A stretch of 64,000 nucleotides of DNA from Cupriavidus sp. WGlv3 (GCF_023952475.1 NZ_JALHRX010000008.1:186001-250000), one strand, 5' to 3'. Positions 53,994-62,697 are shown, counted from the first letter of the stretch. Notes: generated by a model not told the origin, from the letters alone. Made by a program: numbers and translations.

Positions 53994-54968
53994 TTAGGGC
54001 TCGTTGCCCGGCGGCGGCTGCTCGGACAGCGGCGGGCCGGCGTGCCAGAAGTCATAGAAGTTGAACCAGTTGTACGGGGCGCCGCGGCTGAACCGCTCCA
54101 GCAGTCGCACGTAGTCCGCCAGCGCCGCCTGCACCGCGGTTTCGCGCTGGCCGCGCGCGGTCTCGGTGAAATCCGCCAGCGGCACGAAATGGACATCGTA
54201 GCGGTTGCCGCCGCGGTACAGGCCGGTGATGAAGAACACCGGCCGCCGCAGCATGGCCGCCATGCGCAGCGGGCCGGTGGGGAAGCCCGTCGGCGCGCCG
54301 AGGAAATCGCACTGCTGTACAGGGTCGGTGGCGCGCTGCGACAGCGTGCGGTCGGCCAGCATGCCGATCATATAGCCGCGGTCCAGGTAGTCGCGCACGC
54401 GCAGCATGGTGTCGAAGCGGCCCAGCGCGATCACGTCCTGGCGCATCGCCGGGTTGATCGACTGCAGCACGTCGTTGAGCTTGTGCGCGTTCTCTTCATA
54501 CATGGTGATCGCAACCTCCATGTCCGGATGGCGCCGACCAAGCGCGCGCACTACCTCGAAGCTGCCCAGGTGCGCGCCCAGCAGGATGGCGCCGCGGCCG
54601 CGCGCTATCGCCGCTTCCAGCAGGTGCTCGCCATGCAGGCGGATATCGAACAGGTCGAAGCGGCCGTTGAGCAGGTAGATGCGGTCGTGGATGGTCGAGG
54701 CGAAGGTGAACACGTGCCGGTAGCCGTCGCTCCAGCCGGCCTGGCGTCCGAGCACGCGGTCCAGGTATGCGCGCGAGGCATGGCGCGCCGCCGGCGCGAA
54801 CAGCATGAAATAGGCGGCGATCGCGCGCAGCACCACGCGCCCGGCGGGCCGGCCCAGCGCCAGCGAGATCCACGTCATGACGCGCAGCAGCGTGATGCTG
54901 CCGCGCTCTTCGCGGCTGGACCATTCCGTATCCAGCGGCGCCTGGCGCCGCCACAGCCAGCTCAGCAT
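53994..54968 (-). CDS. lysophospholipid-type acyltransferase (LpxL/HtrB family)
   Basis: A 324-residue acyltransferase with one N-terminal membrane anchor and the catalytic HX4E box (HLGSFE) in AILLGAHLGSFEVVRALGRR, followed by MIGMLADRTLS and a GAPTGFPTGPLRMAAMLRRP region matching LpxL-like enzymes. It would transfer the finished acyl chain to a lipid or glycolipid acceptor at the inner membrane. ATG 54968 overlaps the stop of the ligase gene by 7 bases (ATGCTGA), evidence of coupling; the frame open above it is the ligase region read in another frame. The acceptor is unknown. Confidence 0.85.
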   Translation of the reverse strand: MLSWLWRRQAPLDTEWSSREERGSITLLRVMTWISLALGRPAGRVVLRAIAAYFMLFAPAARHASRAYLDRVLGRQAGWSDGYRHVFTFASTIHDRIYLLNGRFDLFDIRLHGEHLLEAAIARGRGAILLGAHLGSFEVVRALGRRHPDMEVAITMYEENAHKLNDVLQSINPAMRQDVIALGRFDTMLRVRDYLDRGYMIGMLADRTLSQRATDPVQQCDFLGAPTGFPTGPLRMAAMLRRPVFFITGLYRGGNRYDVHFVPLADFTETARGQRETAVQAALADYVRLLERFSRGAPYNWFNFYDFWHAGPPLSEQPPPGNEP

Positions 54969-56719
54969 GGCAAGGCTCCGGCTTGCGGCGCGTCGGCACG
55001 CACCTGCAGCGTGCCGCTGGCGACATCGCGCCCGGCGCTGCACAGCGTGAAGCGGATGGTCTCGGTGCCTTCGGCGACCGCCTCGGACTGGTGCAGCACC
55101 TCCACGCGCTCGCCCGGACGCACCGGGCTCAGGAACTTCAGCATGTTCGCCTGCGCGACGGCAAGCGGGCGGCCCAGCGCGGTGCCGAGCGCCAGCACGG
55201 CATGGTCCAGCAGCACCACGCCCGGCACGATCGGATGGCCCGGGAAATGGCCGGCCATGGCAGGATGGCCGGCGTCGATGACAAAGCCTGGCGGCGGCGC
55301 GGCAGCGCGGTCCTGGGTGCCGGACAGGGTGGCCACCAGCGCGGCCAGCGCCTCGCGCGGCAGTTTGCCCGCGGCATTGCGGGGCAGGCGGTCGGCAAAG
55401 TACAGCGGGCGCGGCATGAAGGCCGGGTCGATCCGTGCGCGCAGCGCCTGCTGCAACCGGGCCGGCGCCACGCCCGGCGCCACTACCACGGCCACCAGCC
55501 GCACCACGTGCCCTTGCGCGTCGCCTTCATGCGCGTGGTCGGGCATGAAGAACGCCCCGTCGCGCACGCCGTCAATCGCGGTGAGCTGGTGATTCAGGTA
55601 GCCCAGCGAAGTCCGCTTGCCGGCGATATTGAGCAGGTCGGCCTTGCGCCCATGCAGCAGGAAGCGCTGCGCGTCGAGCGGCGCGATCGCGTCGCCCAGC
55701 GGCACCGGCTGTTCGATATGGCCGCCCTCGGCCCAGATCTCGGTATCGTTGCCGGCTGCGCCGGGGTCGCCGACTGCGCCGGGGTCGCCGGCGGCGTTGG
55801 GGCGGGCTTGCAGCCGCACTCCGGGGACCAGTGTCCAGGTGTCTTCCTGGGCGGTGCGGCGGGTGGCCAGTTGTCCGGTCTCGGTGCTGCCGTAGATCTC
55901 GCACAGCGGCGCGCCGAACAGCGCCTCGGCCTCGGCGGCCAGCTGGCGTCCCAGCGGCGCGGTGGCGCACAGCACCAGGTCGGCCGCCGGCATCGCCTGG
56001 CCGGATTGCACCAGCGTGCGCAGATGCACCGGCGAGCTGACCAGCGCGCGCGGCGCCGGCACCGCGGCCAGTGCAGCGCTGACGTCGGCGGGATAGAACG
56101 CCGGCGCGGCCACCAGCGCTGCGCGGCCCTGCAGCACCAGCATCACGGTGGCTTCGAGGCCGAACATATGCTGCGGTGGCACCGTGCCGGCCAGCGTCCA
56201 GGCGCGCCCGTCGAGCAGGCCGAGCCGTTGCGCCGCGGCGCGCGCGCTGCCGGCCATGGCGCCCCAGGTCTTGCGATGCGGCACCGGCGTGCCGGTCGAG
56301 CCGGACGTGAACACGTAGGCCATGACCTGTGCCGCCGGAACCTGGGGGATCTCGACAGGGCCGTCGGCGGCGGTGGCGGCCAGGTCATCGTGGTAGTGCA
56401 GCGCCGGCATGGCGAAGGCCGCGTCGGGCTGGTCATGCAGGCAGAAGGCGTCGGGCGCGAAGGCGAGCAGTTGGCGCACCGTCTCGGGCGTGTGCGACGG
56501 CGGCAGCAGCGTGGGCTTGCCCGTCAATAGCGCCGCGCACAGGCCCACGGTAAAGCGGTAGCGGTCGGTGCAGGCGTTGAAGACATGGCCGCCGTGGGGC
56601 AAGGCCGCTGCAAGGCGGGCCGTATCGGCGAGGAACTGTCGCACGGTGACGGGCCGTCCGTGCACCCAGGCGATGATGTCGTCGGGCGCAGCGTGGGCAA
56701 CGATGGGGAATGAGGTCAT
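54962..56719 (-). CDS. acyl/aryl AMP-ligase fused to hotdog dehydratase (ApeH-ApeI fusion)
   Basis: A 585-residue two-domain enzyme. Residues about 1-445 are an adenylate-forming ligase with FTSGSTGTPVPHRKTW, YGSTETGQLATRR and a LPRNAAGKLPREALAAL C terminus carrying the catalytic lysine. Residues about 465-585 are a hotdog domain with HPAMAGHFPGHPIVPGVVLL, the dehydratase/thioesterase active-site motif. In related aryl-polyene clusters the ligase (ApeH) and dehydratase (ApeI) are separate genes; here they are joined. It would load an aryl or acyl starter onto the ACP and help dehydrate intermediates. ATG 56719 (MTSFPIV) lies 49 bases after the upstream stop. Confidence 0.85.
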   Translation of the reverse strand: MTSFPIVAHAAPDDIIAWVHGRPVTVRQFLADTARLAAALPHGGHVFNACTDRYRFTVGLCAALLTGKPTLLPPSHTPETVRQLLAFAPDAFCLHDQPDAAFAMPALHYHDDLAATAADGPVEIPQVPAAQVMAYVFTSGSTGTPVPHRKTWGAMAGSARAAAQRLGLLDGRAWTLAGTVPPQHMFGLEATVMLVLQGRAALVAAPAFYPADVSAALAAVPAPRALVSSPVHLRTLVQSGQAMPAADLVLCATAPLGRQLAAEAEALFGAPLCEIYGSTETGQLATRRTAQEDTWTLVPGVRLQARPNAAGDPGAVGDPGAAGNDTEIWAEGGHIEQPVPLGDAIAPLDAQRFLLHGRKADLLNIAGKRTSLGYLNHQLTAIDGVRDGAFFMPDHAHEGDAQGHVVRLVAVVVAPGVAPARLQQALRARIDPAFMPRPLYFADRLPRNAAGKLPREALAALVATLSGTQDRAAAPPPGFVIDAGHPAMAGHFPGHPIVPGVVLLDHAVLALGTALGRPLAVAQANMLKFLSPVRPGERVEVLHQSEAVAEGTETIRFTLCSAGRDVASGTLQVRADAPQAGALPC

Positions 56720-56768
56720 GGACGGAGCCTGTGCCTGTGGCGCGGGGCCGGGGCCGGATGGCGGCGCC

Positions 56769-57497
56769 TCAGCGCGGCAACCCGGGCCGGTCCGCACGGG
56801 CCGTCATCAGCGCGCGGTAGCCGTGCACGGCATCGAGCAGGCCGCGGTGGCGCATGTCCGGAAAGGCGATGCGGCGGTACAGGGCCTCGCCCACGAACAT
56901 CAGCGCGATCAGCACCGGCGTGGCCAGGTTGGCGAAGCTGGACCAGGCCGTCACCGGCGCAAGCACGAACAGCAGCGTCGACACCCCCACCATCGCCGCG
57001 AAGAACAGCGTCCAGGCCTGGGTCACGCGCACCGTGTAGCGCGCATGCGCGGCGGACAGCGTGCCGTGGATGGCGGTGGCGATCTGGGTGCAGAGCGGGG
57101 TGCGGCCGCGGCGCAGGCTTAAGGCGAACATCGCGCCCAGCGCGGCATTGGCGCCGGCATGCTGCAGGTAGTAGGTCCAGCCGAAATGGCCGGACAGCGG
57201 CGCGCGCCAGAGCCACAGCGCTGCGCAGCCGGCGAGTAGCGCCAGCACGGCGGGCACGCGCCCGGCCAGCTGGCGGCAGGCCACGAAGCCGATCAGCAGG
57301 AACGGCGCCGCGCCGAGCCACAGCGCGGCCACCTCGGCGCCGGGCTGGTGCGCCGCGCGATGCAGGGCCGATTCGTAGGCCACGAAGGCCGCCACCGCGC
57401 CGATCCAGGCATGGCGCCGCCACCACGGGGCGGCAGCGTCCGGCGCAGGCATGGCGGCGGGCGGGGAAAGGCGGTCGACGGGCTGGCTCGAAGGCAT
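56769..57497 (-). CDS. COG4648-type polytopic membrane protein
   Basis: About 242 residues with roughly six membrane segments (WIGAVAAFVAYESALHRAAH, LWLGAAPFLLIGFVACRQLA, then AVLALLAGCAALWLW, a helix around FGWTYYLQHAGANAALGAMF, TLFFAAMVGVSTLLFVLAPV, and FANLATPVLIALMFVGEALY). The family is found almost only as the first gene of polyene-type lipid operons and its role is unknown, perhaps transfer of the product or of the ACP-bound chain at the membrane. ATG 57497 is chosen; a TTG at 57590 with GGAGG before it would extend the N terminus by 31 unconserved residues. Confidence 0.75.
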   Translation of the reverse strand: MPSSQPVDRLSPPAAMPAPDAAAPWWRRHAWIGAVAAFVAYESALHRAAHQPGAEVAALWLGAAPFLLIGFVACRQLAGRVPAVLALLAGCAALWLWRAPLSGHFGWTYYLQHAGANAALGAMFALSLRRGRTPLCTQIATAIHGTLSAAHARYTVRVTQAWTLFFAAMVGVSTLLFVLAPVTAWSSFANLATPVLIALMFVGEALYRRIAFPDMRHRGLLDAVHGYRALMTARADRPGLPR

Positions 57498-57590
57498 CTG
57501 TGGCGGCTTGGTGTGTTGCGTAAGGCGCTTGGCGTGCAGTGCGCCGGAAAGGCACCGGGCGGCATGCGAAGCGAACGCTTTATACCCCAA

Positions 57591-57762
57591 AAGACCCTCC
57601 GGACGCGATCATGATTCCCCAATAGGTTGTTGATGTTGTTACTAAACTTCTCTCGACTGGCCCGGGAATGCCCCGTTTGATAGCATTCGGGTGCCCGACG
57701 CCCGCACCGGGATCCTCGTGCCCGGCACGGGCGGCGCAGCGGCGTTCCAGCCATCTAGCAAC
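57591..57762. promoter_or_regulatory. divergent control region of the polyene-type cluster
   Basis: A 172-base AT-richer patch between the COG4648-like gene and the ACP gene, with ATAGGTTGTTGATGTTGTTA and a GTTTGATAGCATTCGG -10-like element towards the ACP. I see no long palindrome. Confidence 0.5.
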
Positions 57763-58023
57763 ATGACCGAACTCGAAACCGAACTTGCCCGCCTGATCCT
57801 CGACGAACTCGACATCGCCGAACTGCGGCTGGAGGACGTCACCGCCGCCACCCCGCTCTACGGAGAAGGCTTCGGGCTGGATTCGATCGATATTCTCGAG
57901 ATCGCCCTGCTGGTATCGCGCAAGTACGGCGTCGAACTGCGCTCGGACAATCCCGACAACAAGACCATCTTCACCTCCCTGGGCAGCCTGGCCGCCTACC
58001 TGGCGCAACACCGCACGCGCTAG
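57763..58023 (+). CDS. acyl carrier protein of the polyene-type cluster
   Basis: An 86-residue acyl carrier protein with the phosphopantetheine serine S41 in GFGLDSIDILEIALLV (the DSxD motif), and four-helix ACP length. It holds the growing chain for the ketosynthase, dehydratase and AMP-ligase encoded on the opposite strand. ATG 57763 gives a normal N terminus (MTELETELARLILDELDIAE); the longer frame from 57691 adds a non-conserved leader. Related clusters usually carry two ACP genes, whereas only one is here. The GT2 gene follows 39 bases later. Confidence 0.9.
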   Translation: MTELETELARLILDELDIAELRLEDVTAATPLYGEGFGLDSIDILEIALLVSRKYGVELRSDNPDNKTIFTSLGSLAAYLAQHRTR

Positions 58024-58062
58024 CCCAGCCACCGTTTCCTCCAGCCCGGACAGGACCACGAC

Positions 58063-58884
58063 ATGCCGCAGCAAGCCACGCCCGCGCCGGCGCTGGTGGA
58101 AGGCGGCGCCGAGCCTTCGGCGACCCACCTGGTGCTGATCCCCAGCTATAACCCCGGCGAGCGCCTGCAGGAGGTGCTGCGCGGCGCGCGCGCGGCCTGG
58201 ACCCCGGTGTGGGTGGTGGTCGACGGCAGCACCGACGGCAGCACGCAGTGGCTGCAGGCGCAGGCCGCCGCCGACCCGGGGCTGCAGGTGCTGGTGCTGC
58301 CGAGCAACCAGGGCAAGGGCGCCGCGGTGCTGCACGGCATCGACCGGGCCGCGGCCGCCGGCTACACGCATGTGCTGGTGATGGACTCCGACGGCCAGCA
58401 TCCGGCCCACCTGATTCCCGTATTCATGGCGGCGTCGCAGCGCGACCCCGGCGCGATGGTGCTGGGCCGCCCGCGCTTCGACGCCAGCGCGCCGCGCGAG
58501 CGGGTCTACTGGCGCCGCATGTCCAACTTCTGGGTCGACGTGGAGACGCTGTGGGCCGGCATCGGCGATTCGCTGTTCGGCTTTCGCGTCTACCCGATCG
58601 CGCCGCTGCGTGCGGTGATGCAGCACAGCCACTGGATGCGGCGCTTCGATTTCGATCCGGAGGTGGCGGTGCGCTTGTGCTGGCGCGGCGTGCGTCCTGT
58701 CAACCTCGACGCGCCGGTGCGTTACTTCGGCAAGCGCGAGGGCGGCGTCTCCCACTTCCGCTACCTGCGCGACAACCTGCTGCTGACCGGCATGCACCTG
58801 CGGCTGCTGGCCGGCCTCGTGGTGCGGCTGCCAGTGCTGCTGTGGCGGCGCTTGCGCCGGTCGTCCAGCCACCACCCGGCGTAG
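58063..58884 (+). CDS. GT2-family glycosyltransferase
   Basis: A 273-residue family 2 glycosyltransferase of the dolichol-phosphate-mannosyltransferase type. It has the nucleotide-sugar fold with LIPSYNPGERLQEV, VVVDGSTDGSTQW, LPSNQGKGAAVLHG and the DXD motif in MDSDGQHPAH. GFRVYPIAPLRAV follows, and a C-terminal basic patch (RRLRRSSS) suits membrane association. It probably adds a sugar to a lipid carrier or to the polyene product. It shares a divergent control region with the nine-gene leftward operon, and the ACP gene is just upstream. No C-terminal membrane helices are seen. Confidence 0.87.
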   Translation: MPQQATPAPALVEGGAEPSATHLVLIPSYNPGERLQEVLRGARAAWTPVWVVVDGSTDGSTQWLQAQAAADPGLQVLVLPSNQGKGAAVLHGIDRAAAAGYTHVLVMDSDGQHPAHLIPVFMAASQRDPGAMVLGRPRFDASAPRERVYWRRMSNFWVDVETLWAGIGDSLFGFRVYPIAPLRAVMQHSHWMRRFDFDPEVAVRLCWRGVRPVNLDAPVRYFGKREGGVSHFRYLRDNLLLTGMHLRLLAGLVVRLPVLLWRRLRRSSSHHPA

Positions 58885-58892
58885 CCCACGGC

Positions 58893-58917
58893 AAAAAAAA
58901 GGCCGCGCGCAGCGGCC
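58893..58917 (-). terminator. terminator for the glycine-zipper lipoprotein gene
   Basis: GGCCGC (58901-58906) pairs with GCGGCC (58912-58917). Read leftwards it runs into eight T (58893-58900 are A on the plus strand). It also lies just past the glycosyltransferase stop. Confidence 0.85.
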
Positions 58918-58953
58918 TGGTTGCCAGTCAGCGGGGCGGCCCCTTAGGGGCCG

Positions 58954-59130
58954 TCAGTCGCCGAGCTCGTGGCCGATCACACCACCCACCACGGCGCCGC
59001 CGATGGTGCCGGCGGCACTGCCGTCGGTCAGTTCATGCCCGGCGACACCGCCGGCTACAGCGCCCGCCGCCGTACAGCCGGCCAGCGCCATGCTTGCGCC
59101 TACCAGAAGCGCGCCTGCGAGTTTCCACAT
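58954..59130 (-). CDS. small glycine-zipper lipoprotein
   Basis: A 58-residue precursor with a signal peptide and lipobox LAGC (MWKLAGALLVGASMALAGC). The mature protein is a run of GxxxG glycine-zipper motifs (AGAVAGGVAGHE, AAGTIGGAVVGGVIGHELGD) in two near-repeats that both end in GHEL. Such proteins sit on the inner face of the outer membrane or in the periplasm and are often induced by envelope stress. A strong AGGAGACC ribosome site precedes the ATG and a strong terminator follows, so the gene looks independent of the neighbouring operons. Confidence 0.82.
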   Translation of the reverse strand: MWKLAGALLVGASMALAGCTAAGAVAGGVAGHELTDGSAAGTIGGAVVGGVIGHELGD

Positions 59131-59300
59131 GATGGTCTCCTGCCTCGTGGCCGGACCCGCCGCACGACGTCTCGGGAAGACATTGCAGCGGCCGGGCCCC
59201 CATGCGTCCACTTTAGGCGGGTGATGCAGCGCGGCCCTTCCGTGAGGCGCCGATTGCCCTGTAGGAATCGGACGACGGCAGGGGTGGCGTGCCCGTGGCC

Positions 59301-60179
59301 TCAGCCCTGGTCGCTGTGCTGGCGCAGCCGCTTGATCAGCGACGAGGTGTCGGCGCGGCCACAGCCCATCTGCTGCAGGTCGGCATAGAACTGGTCCACC
59401 AGCGCCGCGACCGGCAGGCCCGCGCCGTTGCGGCGGGCCTCGTCCAGGCACAGGCCCAGGTCCTTGCGCATCCAGTCCACCGCGAAGCCAAAGTCGAACC
59501 GGTTGTCGATCATGGTGGGGCCGCGGTTCTCGAGCTGCCAGGAACCGGCCGCGCCCTTGCTGATGACGTCCAGCACCAGGCGCATGTCCAGGCCCGCGCG
59601 CTCGCCGAAGGCGATGGCTTCGGACAGGCCCTGGATCAGGCCGGCGATGCTGATCTGGTTGACCATCTTGGCCAGCTGCCCGGCGCCGGATTCGCCGATG
59701 CGGGTGACGGCGCGCGCGTAGGCGGCGATGACCGGCTCGGCGCGCGCAAAGGCGTCGGCGTCGCCGCCGCACATGATGGTCAGGATGCCTTTTTCCGCGC
59801 CGACTTCGCCGCCCGAGACCGGGCCATCGACAAAGTGCAGGCCGCGCTCGCCGGCCGCCGCGCACAACTCGCGCGCGACGTTGGCGCTGGCGGTAGTGTG
59901 GTCGACGAAGATGCAACCGCTGGGCGCGCCGAAGAAGGCGCCGTCGCGCCCGGTCAGCACCGCGCGCAGGTCGTCGTCGTTGCCGACGCAGGAGCAGACC
60001 ACCTGCGCATCGCGCACCGCCTGCGCAGGGGTGGCGGCGGCCTTGCCGCCGAAGCGCTCGACCCAGGCCTGCGCCCTGGCGGCGGTGCGGTTATAGACCG
60101 TGACCTCGTGGCCCTTGGCGGCCAGGTGGCCGGCCATATGGAAACCCATGACGCCCAGTCCGAGGAATGCGACACGCAT
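59301..60179 (-). CDS. NAD(P)-dependent beta-hydroxyacid dehydrogenase (HIBADH family)
   Basis: A 292-residue enzyme. The N-terminal Rossmann domain starts VAFLGLGVMGFHMAGHLAAK (GLGVMG at residues 7-12). The substrate signature is VDGPVSGGEVGAEKGILTIM, and the catalytic lysine is K171 in GQLAKMVNQ, with N174 beside it, as in 3-hydroxyisobutyrate and tartronate-semialdehyde reductases. It reversibly oxidises a 3-hydroxyacid in the cytoplasm. ATG 60179 (MRVAFLG) begins the dinucleotide fold directly. Nearby genes do not define the substrate; a role with glyoxylate-derived tartronate semialdehyde is possible, but the gene lies far from the oxalate genes. Confidence 0.85.
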   Translation of the reverse strand: MRVAFLGLGVMGFHMAGHLAAKGHEVTVYNRTAARAQAWVERFGGKAAATPAQAVRDAQVVCSCVGNDDDLRAVLTGRDGAFFGAPSGCIFVDHTTASANVARELCAAAGERGLHFVDGPVSGGEVGAEKGILTIMCGGDADAFARAEPVIAAYARAVTRIGESGAGQLAKMVNQISIAGLIQGLSEAIAFGERAGLDMRLVLDVISKGAAGSWQLENRGPTMIDNRFDFGFAVDWMRKDLGLCLDEARRNGAGLPVAALVDQFYADLQQMGCGRADTSSLIKRLRQHSDQG

Positions 60180-60452
60180 GCTGCTGCTCCGTTGCTTGTT
60201 TGATGTTCGGGATCGGTGCGGCGCGGGGCGCCGGTCCCCGAGCGCCGGTCCCCGAGTATAAGGGCCGGGTGGCGCCGCGGACAGATACAGAACCGCGGGT
60301 GCTGTGGCATGACAGGCTCGGGGCGGCGAAGACCCTGACAAGTCACAAGCGGGTCAGAACCCGCCTACGCCAGCATCCGCCCTTGTCCTATCCCTTGCGC
60401 CGCGCACGCTGCCTACATTGAACACAGGTTGCACCCCCGAAGGAGCCGACTC

Positions 60453-60623
60453 ATGTCATTCGCGCTATATATCATCGGCCTGCTGGTCCTGGTGGGCGGC
60501 ATTGCCTGGGGCCTGTCGACGGCCGGGCTGGCGCCGGTCTATATCGGCATTGCCTGCCTGATCGTGCTCGGCATCGGCATCATGGCGGCCGTCTCGCGTA
60601 CCCGTACCAAAGACCCTTCCTGA
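60453..60623 (+). CDS. small two-helix membrane protein (56 aa)
   Basis: No named family is recognised. The product is two membrane helices (MSFALYIIGLLVLVGGIAWG and YIGIACLIVLGIGIMAAV) joined by a short loop, with a polar end (SRTRTKDPS). Both ends would lie on the cytoplasmic side if the Arg/Lys tail is inside. A good AAGGAGCC ribosome site supports ATG 60453. It sits between the convergent-facing HIBADH gene and the LysR gene (11 bases to the LysR stop), in its own transcription unit. It may be a small stress or assembly protein. Confidence 0.65.
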   Translation: MSFALYIIGLLVLVGGIAWGLSTAGLAPVYIGIACLIVLGIGIMAAVSRTRTKDPS

Positions 60624-60634
60624 CATCCCTGCTG

Positions 60635-61585
60635 TTACCCCGTCTTGCGGCTGCGGGCCGCCACCGCCTCCGCATCCTGCAGCGGCGGGCTGGCCAGCCG
60701 CGCGCGCACGGCCGCCGCCAGCTCGGCCGCCGCCGGCGACAGGCTGCGGTTGCGTGGGGTCACCAGGCCGATCGAGCGCTCGGTCACCGGCGCGGTCAGC
60801 AGCCGCTCGACAATGCCGGGCTGGCGCACCGTGCCGGCGGCGATCTCAGGCAGCGCGGCCACGCCGAAGCCGCATTCCACCATGGCCGCGATGGTAGCCA
60901 GGCGTTCGGCCTCGAACACCGGCTGGAAGCGGATGCGGTTCTGCAGGAAGGCCCATTCCGCGTACTGGCGCACGCTGCTGGGATGGGTCATCGACACATG
61001 CGGCGCGGCGGCGGTATCGGCCCAGCGCAGCGGGCCCGGGCTGCGCGCCAGCGGGTGCGCCGACGGGATCAGCAGCACGAAGCGGTCCGATAGCAGCGGC
61101 TCGTACTGCAGGTCTGCCTGCTGCGGGTTGGCAGCGGTCAGCGCGAAATCCACATCGCCGGCGCGCACCAGGTCGAAGGCCGGCCCGGACAGGGTGTCGA
61201 ACACCTTCAGCGCGACCTCGGGACGGGCCTGGTGGTAGGCCATCAGTACCCGCGGCAGCACCCGCGCCGCCAGCGATGGCAGCGCGGCCACCGCCACCTG
61301 GCCACGCTCGGCGCTGGCGATGCCGGTGACGGCGTCGATGGCGCCGCGGAACGCCGCCTGCAGCAGCGCGGCCTGCTGCATGAAGACCTGGCCCGCCGCG
61401 GTCAGGCGCACGGTGCGGGTGGTGCGGTCGAACAGGCGCACGCCCAGCGCTTCCTCGATGCGCAGGATCTGCGTGGACAGGGCGGATTGCGACAGGTGCA
61501 ACTGGCTGGCGGCCTGGCGGAAGTTCAGCGTGCGGCCCAGCACCAGCGTGGTTTCGATGTCGCGCATCGACAGGTTGATGTTCAT
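60635..61585 (-). CDS. LysR-family regulator divergent from the BKACE operon
   Basis: A 316-residue LysR protein. The helix-turn-helix is at about residues 6-65 (DIETTLVLGRTLNFRQAASQ, LSQSALSTQILRIEEALGVR). The effector domain from about 90 includes VDFALTAANPQQADLQYEPL and MVECGFGVAALPEIAAGTVR. It is divergent from the dehydrogenase/BKACE operon across 134 bases that hold a 9-bp inverted repeat, the standard layout of a LysR activator with its target. The inducer is probably a substrate or product of that operon (inference). Confidence 0.87.
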   Translation of the reverse strand: MNINLSMRDIETTLVLGRTLNFRQAASQLHLSQSALSTQILRIEEALGVRLFDRTTRTVRLTAAGQVFMQQAALLQAAFRGAIDAVTGIASAERGQVAVAALPSLAARVLPRVLMAYHQARPEVALKVFDTLSGPAFDLVRAGDVDFALTAANPQQADLQYEPLLSDRFVLLIPSAHPLARSPGPLRWADTAAAPHVSMTHPSSVRQYAEWAFLQNRIRFQPVFEAERLATIAAMVECGFGVAALPEIAAGTVRQPGIVERLLTAPVTERSIGLVTPRNRSLSPAAAELAAAVRARLASPPLQDAEAVAARSRKTG

Positions 61586-61623
61586 GCGAGCGGCGGTACG
61601 GCGGCAGCCGTGGCCGGACCCTC

Positions 61624-61671
61624 AAGTCGATTGATCTGGTTTGGTGATCATTTTATCCAGAAAATCGACTT
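61624..61671. promoter_or_regulatory. LysR operator region before the BKACE operon
   Basis: AAGTCGATT (61624-61632) and AATCGACTT (61663-61671) are perfect 9-bp inverted arms, 30 bases apart, centred between the LysR gene and ATG 61720. Each arm overlaps an AT-rich TTGAT/ATCAA element of LysR T-N11-A type. Confidence 0.6.
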
Positions 61672-61719
61672 CTTCAATCAAAGCGGCTTCTCTACACTGG
61701 CGGGATGCCAGGAGAAACC

Positions 61720-62697
61720 ATGTCCAACGCCACCCCCGCGTCAACGCCATCCACCCTGAGCCGGCCAGGCGCCGCCCATGCCGTGGTGGTGGGCGGCGGC
61801 ACCATGGGCGCCGATGTCGCCGTGGTGCTGACCCGCGCGCTGTGCCGCACCACCATGGTCGAACCCGATGCCGGGCGTGCCGGCGCGCTGCCCGCGCGCG
61901 TGGGCGCCAACCTCGCCGCAATCGGCCGTGAAGCGGGCGCGGAACGGCTTGCGGTGGCGGCGACGCTCGACGCCGTGGACTGGGCATCGGTCGACCTGGT
62001 GATCGAATGCATACCCGAGGACCTGGCGCTGAAGCAGGCGCTGTTTGCCGAGCTGGTGGCGCGTGCGCGCCCGCACACGCTGCTGGCCAGCAACAGCTCC
62101 AGCTTCCCCATCAGCGCGATCGGCGCCGGCCTGGACACGCGTGAACGCATGCTTGGCCTGCACTTCTTCATGCCGGCGCACCTGGTGCCGTTGGTCGAGG
62201 TGGTGATGGCCGAGGCCAGCGACGAGGGCCATGCCGACGCGCTGGCCACGTTCATGCGCCGCTGCGGCATGGTGCCGGTGAAGGTGCGCAAGGACCTGCC
62301 CGGCTTCCTCGCCAACCGGCTGCAGCATGCGCTGTCGCGCGAGGCCTTCAGCCTGATCGACCGCGGCATTGCCTCGCCCGAGGACGTCGATGCGGCGGTG
62401 CGCTTCGGCTTCGGCTTTCGCTTCCTGGCGGCGGGACCGGTGCTGCAGCGCGACCACGCCGGCATCGACGTGCATGCGGCCGCCGGCGCCACCATGTACC
62501 CGACCTTCTGCAACGACGACCATCCCGCGCGCTGCCTGTCCGAGCGCGCCGCCGACGGTCGCCACGGCATGAAGCGCGGCGAAGGTTTTTACGCATGGAC
62601 GCCCGAAACCATCGCCGCCGAGCGCGCGCGCTATGACCAACTGCTGCGCGCCGGCCTGGCGCTGATCGCGCCCGAACTGCCCGAGATCCAGCCATGA
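61720..62697 (+). CDS. 3-hydroxyacyl-CoA-dehydrogenase-like (carnitine-dehydrogenase type) enzyme
   Basis: A 325-residue enzyme. The N-terminal NAD-binding fold has VVVGGGTMGADVAVVL (GGGTMG at residues 25-30). The catalytic histidine H148 lies in LGLHFFMPAHLVPLVEVVMA, and a helical dimerisation domain follows (DLPGFLANRLQHALSREAFS). The size and the pairing with a BKACE gene in a 4-base overlap resemble carnitine dehydrogenase units, whose product dehydrocarnitine is split by the partner. The substrate may instead be another beta-hydroxy acid. ATG 61720 is chosen because AGGAGA lies directly upstream; ATG 61705 has no such site. Confidence 0.82.
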   Translation: MSNATPASTPSTLSRPGAAHAVVVGGGTMGADVAVVLTRALCRTTMVEPDAGRAGALPARVGANLAAIGREAGAERLAVAATLDAVDWASVDLVIECIPEDLALKQALFAELVARARPHTLLASNSSSFPISAIGAGLDTRERMLGLHFFMPAHLVPLVEVVMAEASDEGHADALATFMRRCGMVPVKVRKDLPGFLANRLQHALSREAFSLIDRGIASPEDVDAAVRFGFGFRFLAAGPVLQRDHAGIDVHAAAGATMYPTFCNDDHPARCLSERAADGRHGMKRGEGFYAWTPETIAAERARYDQLLRAGLALIAPELPEIQP

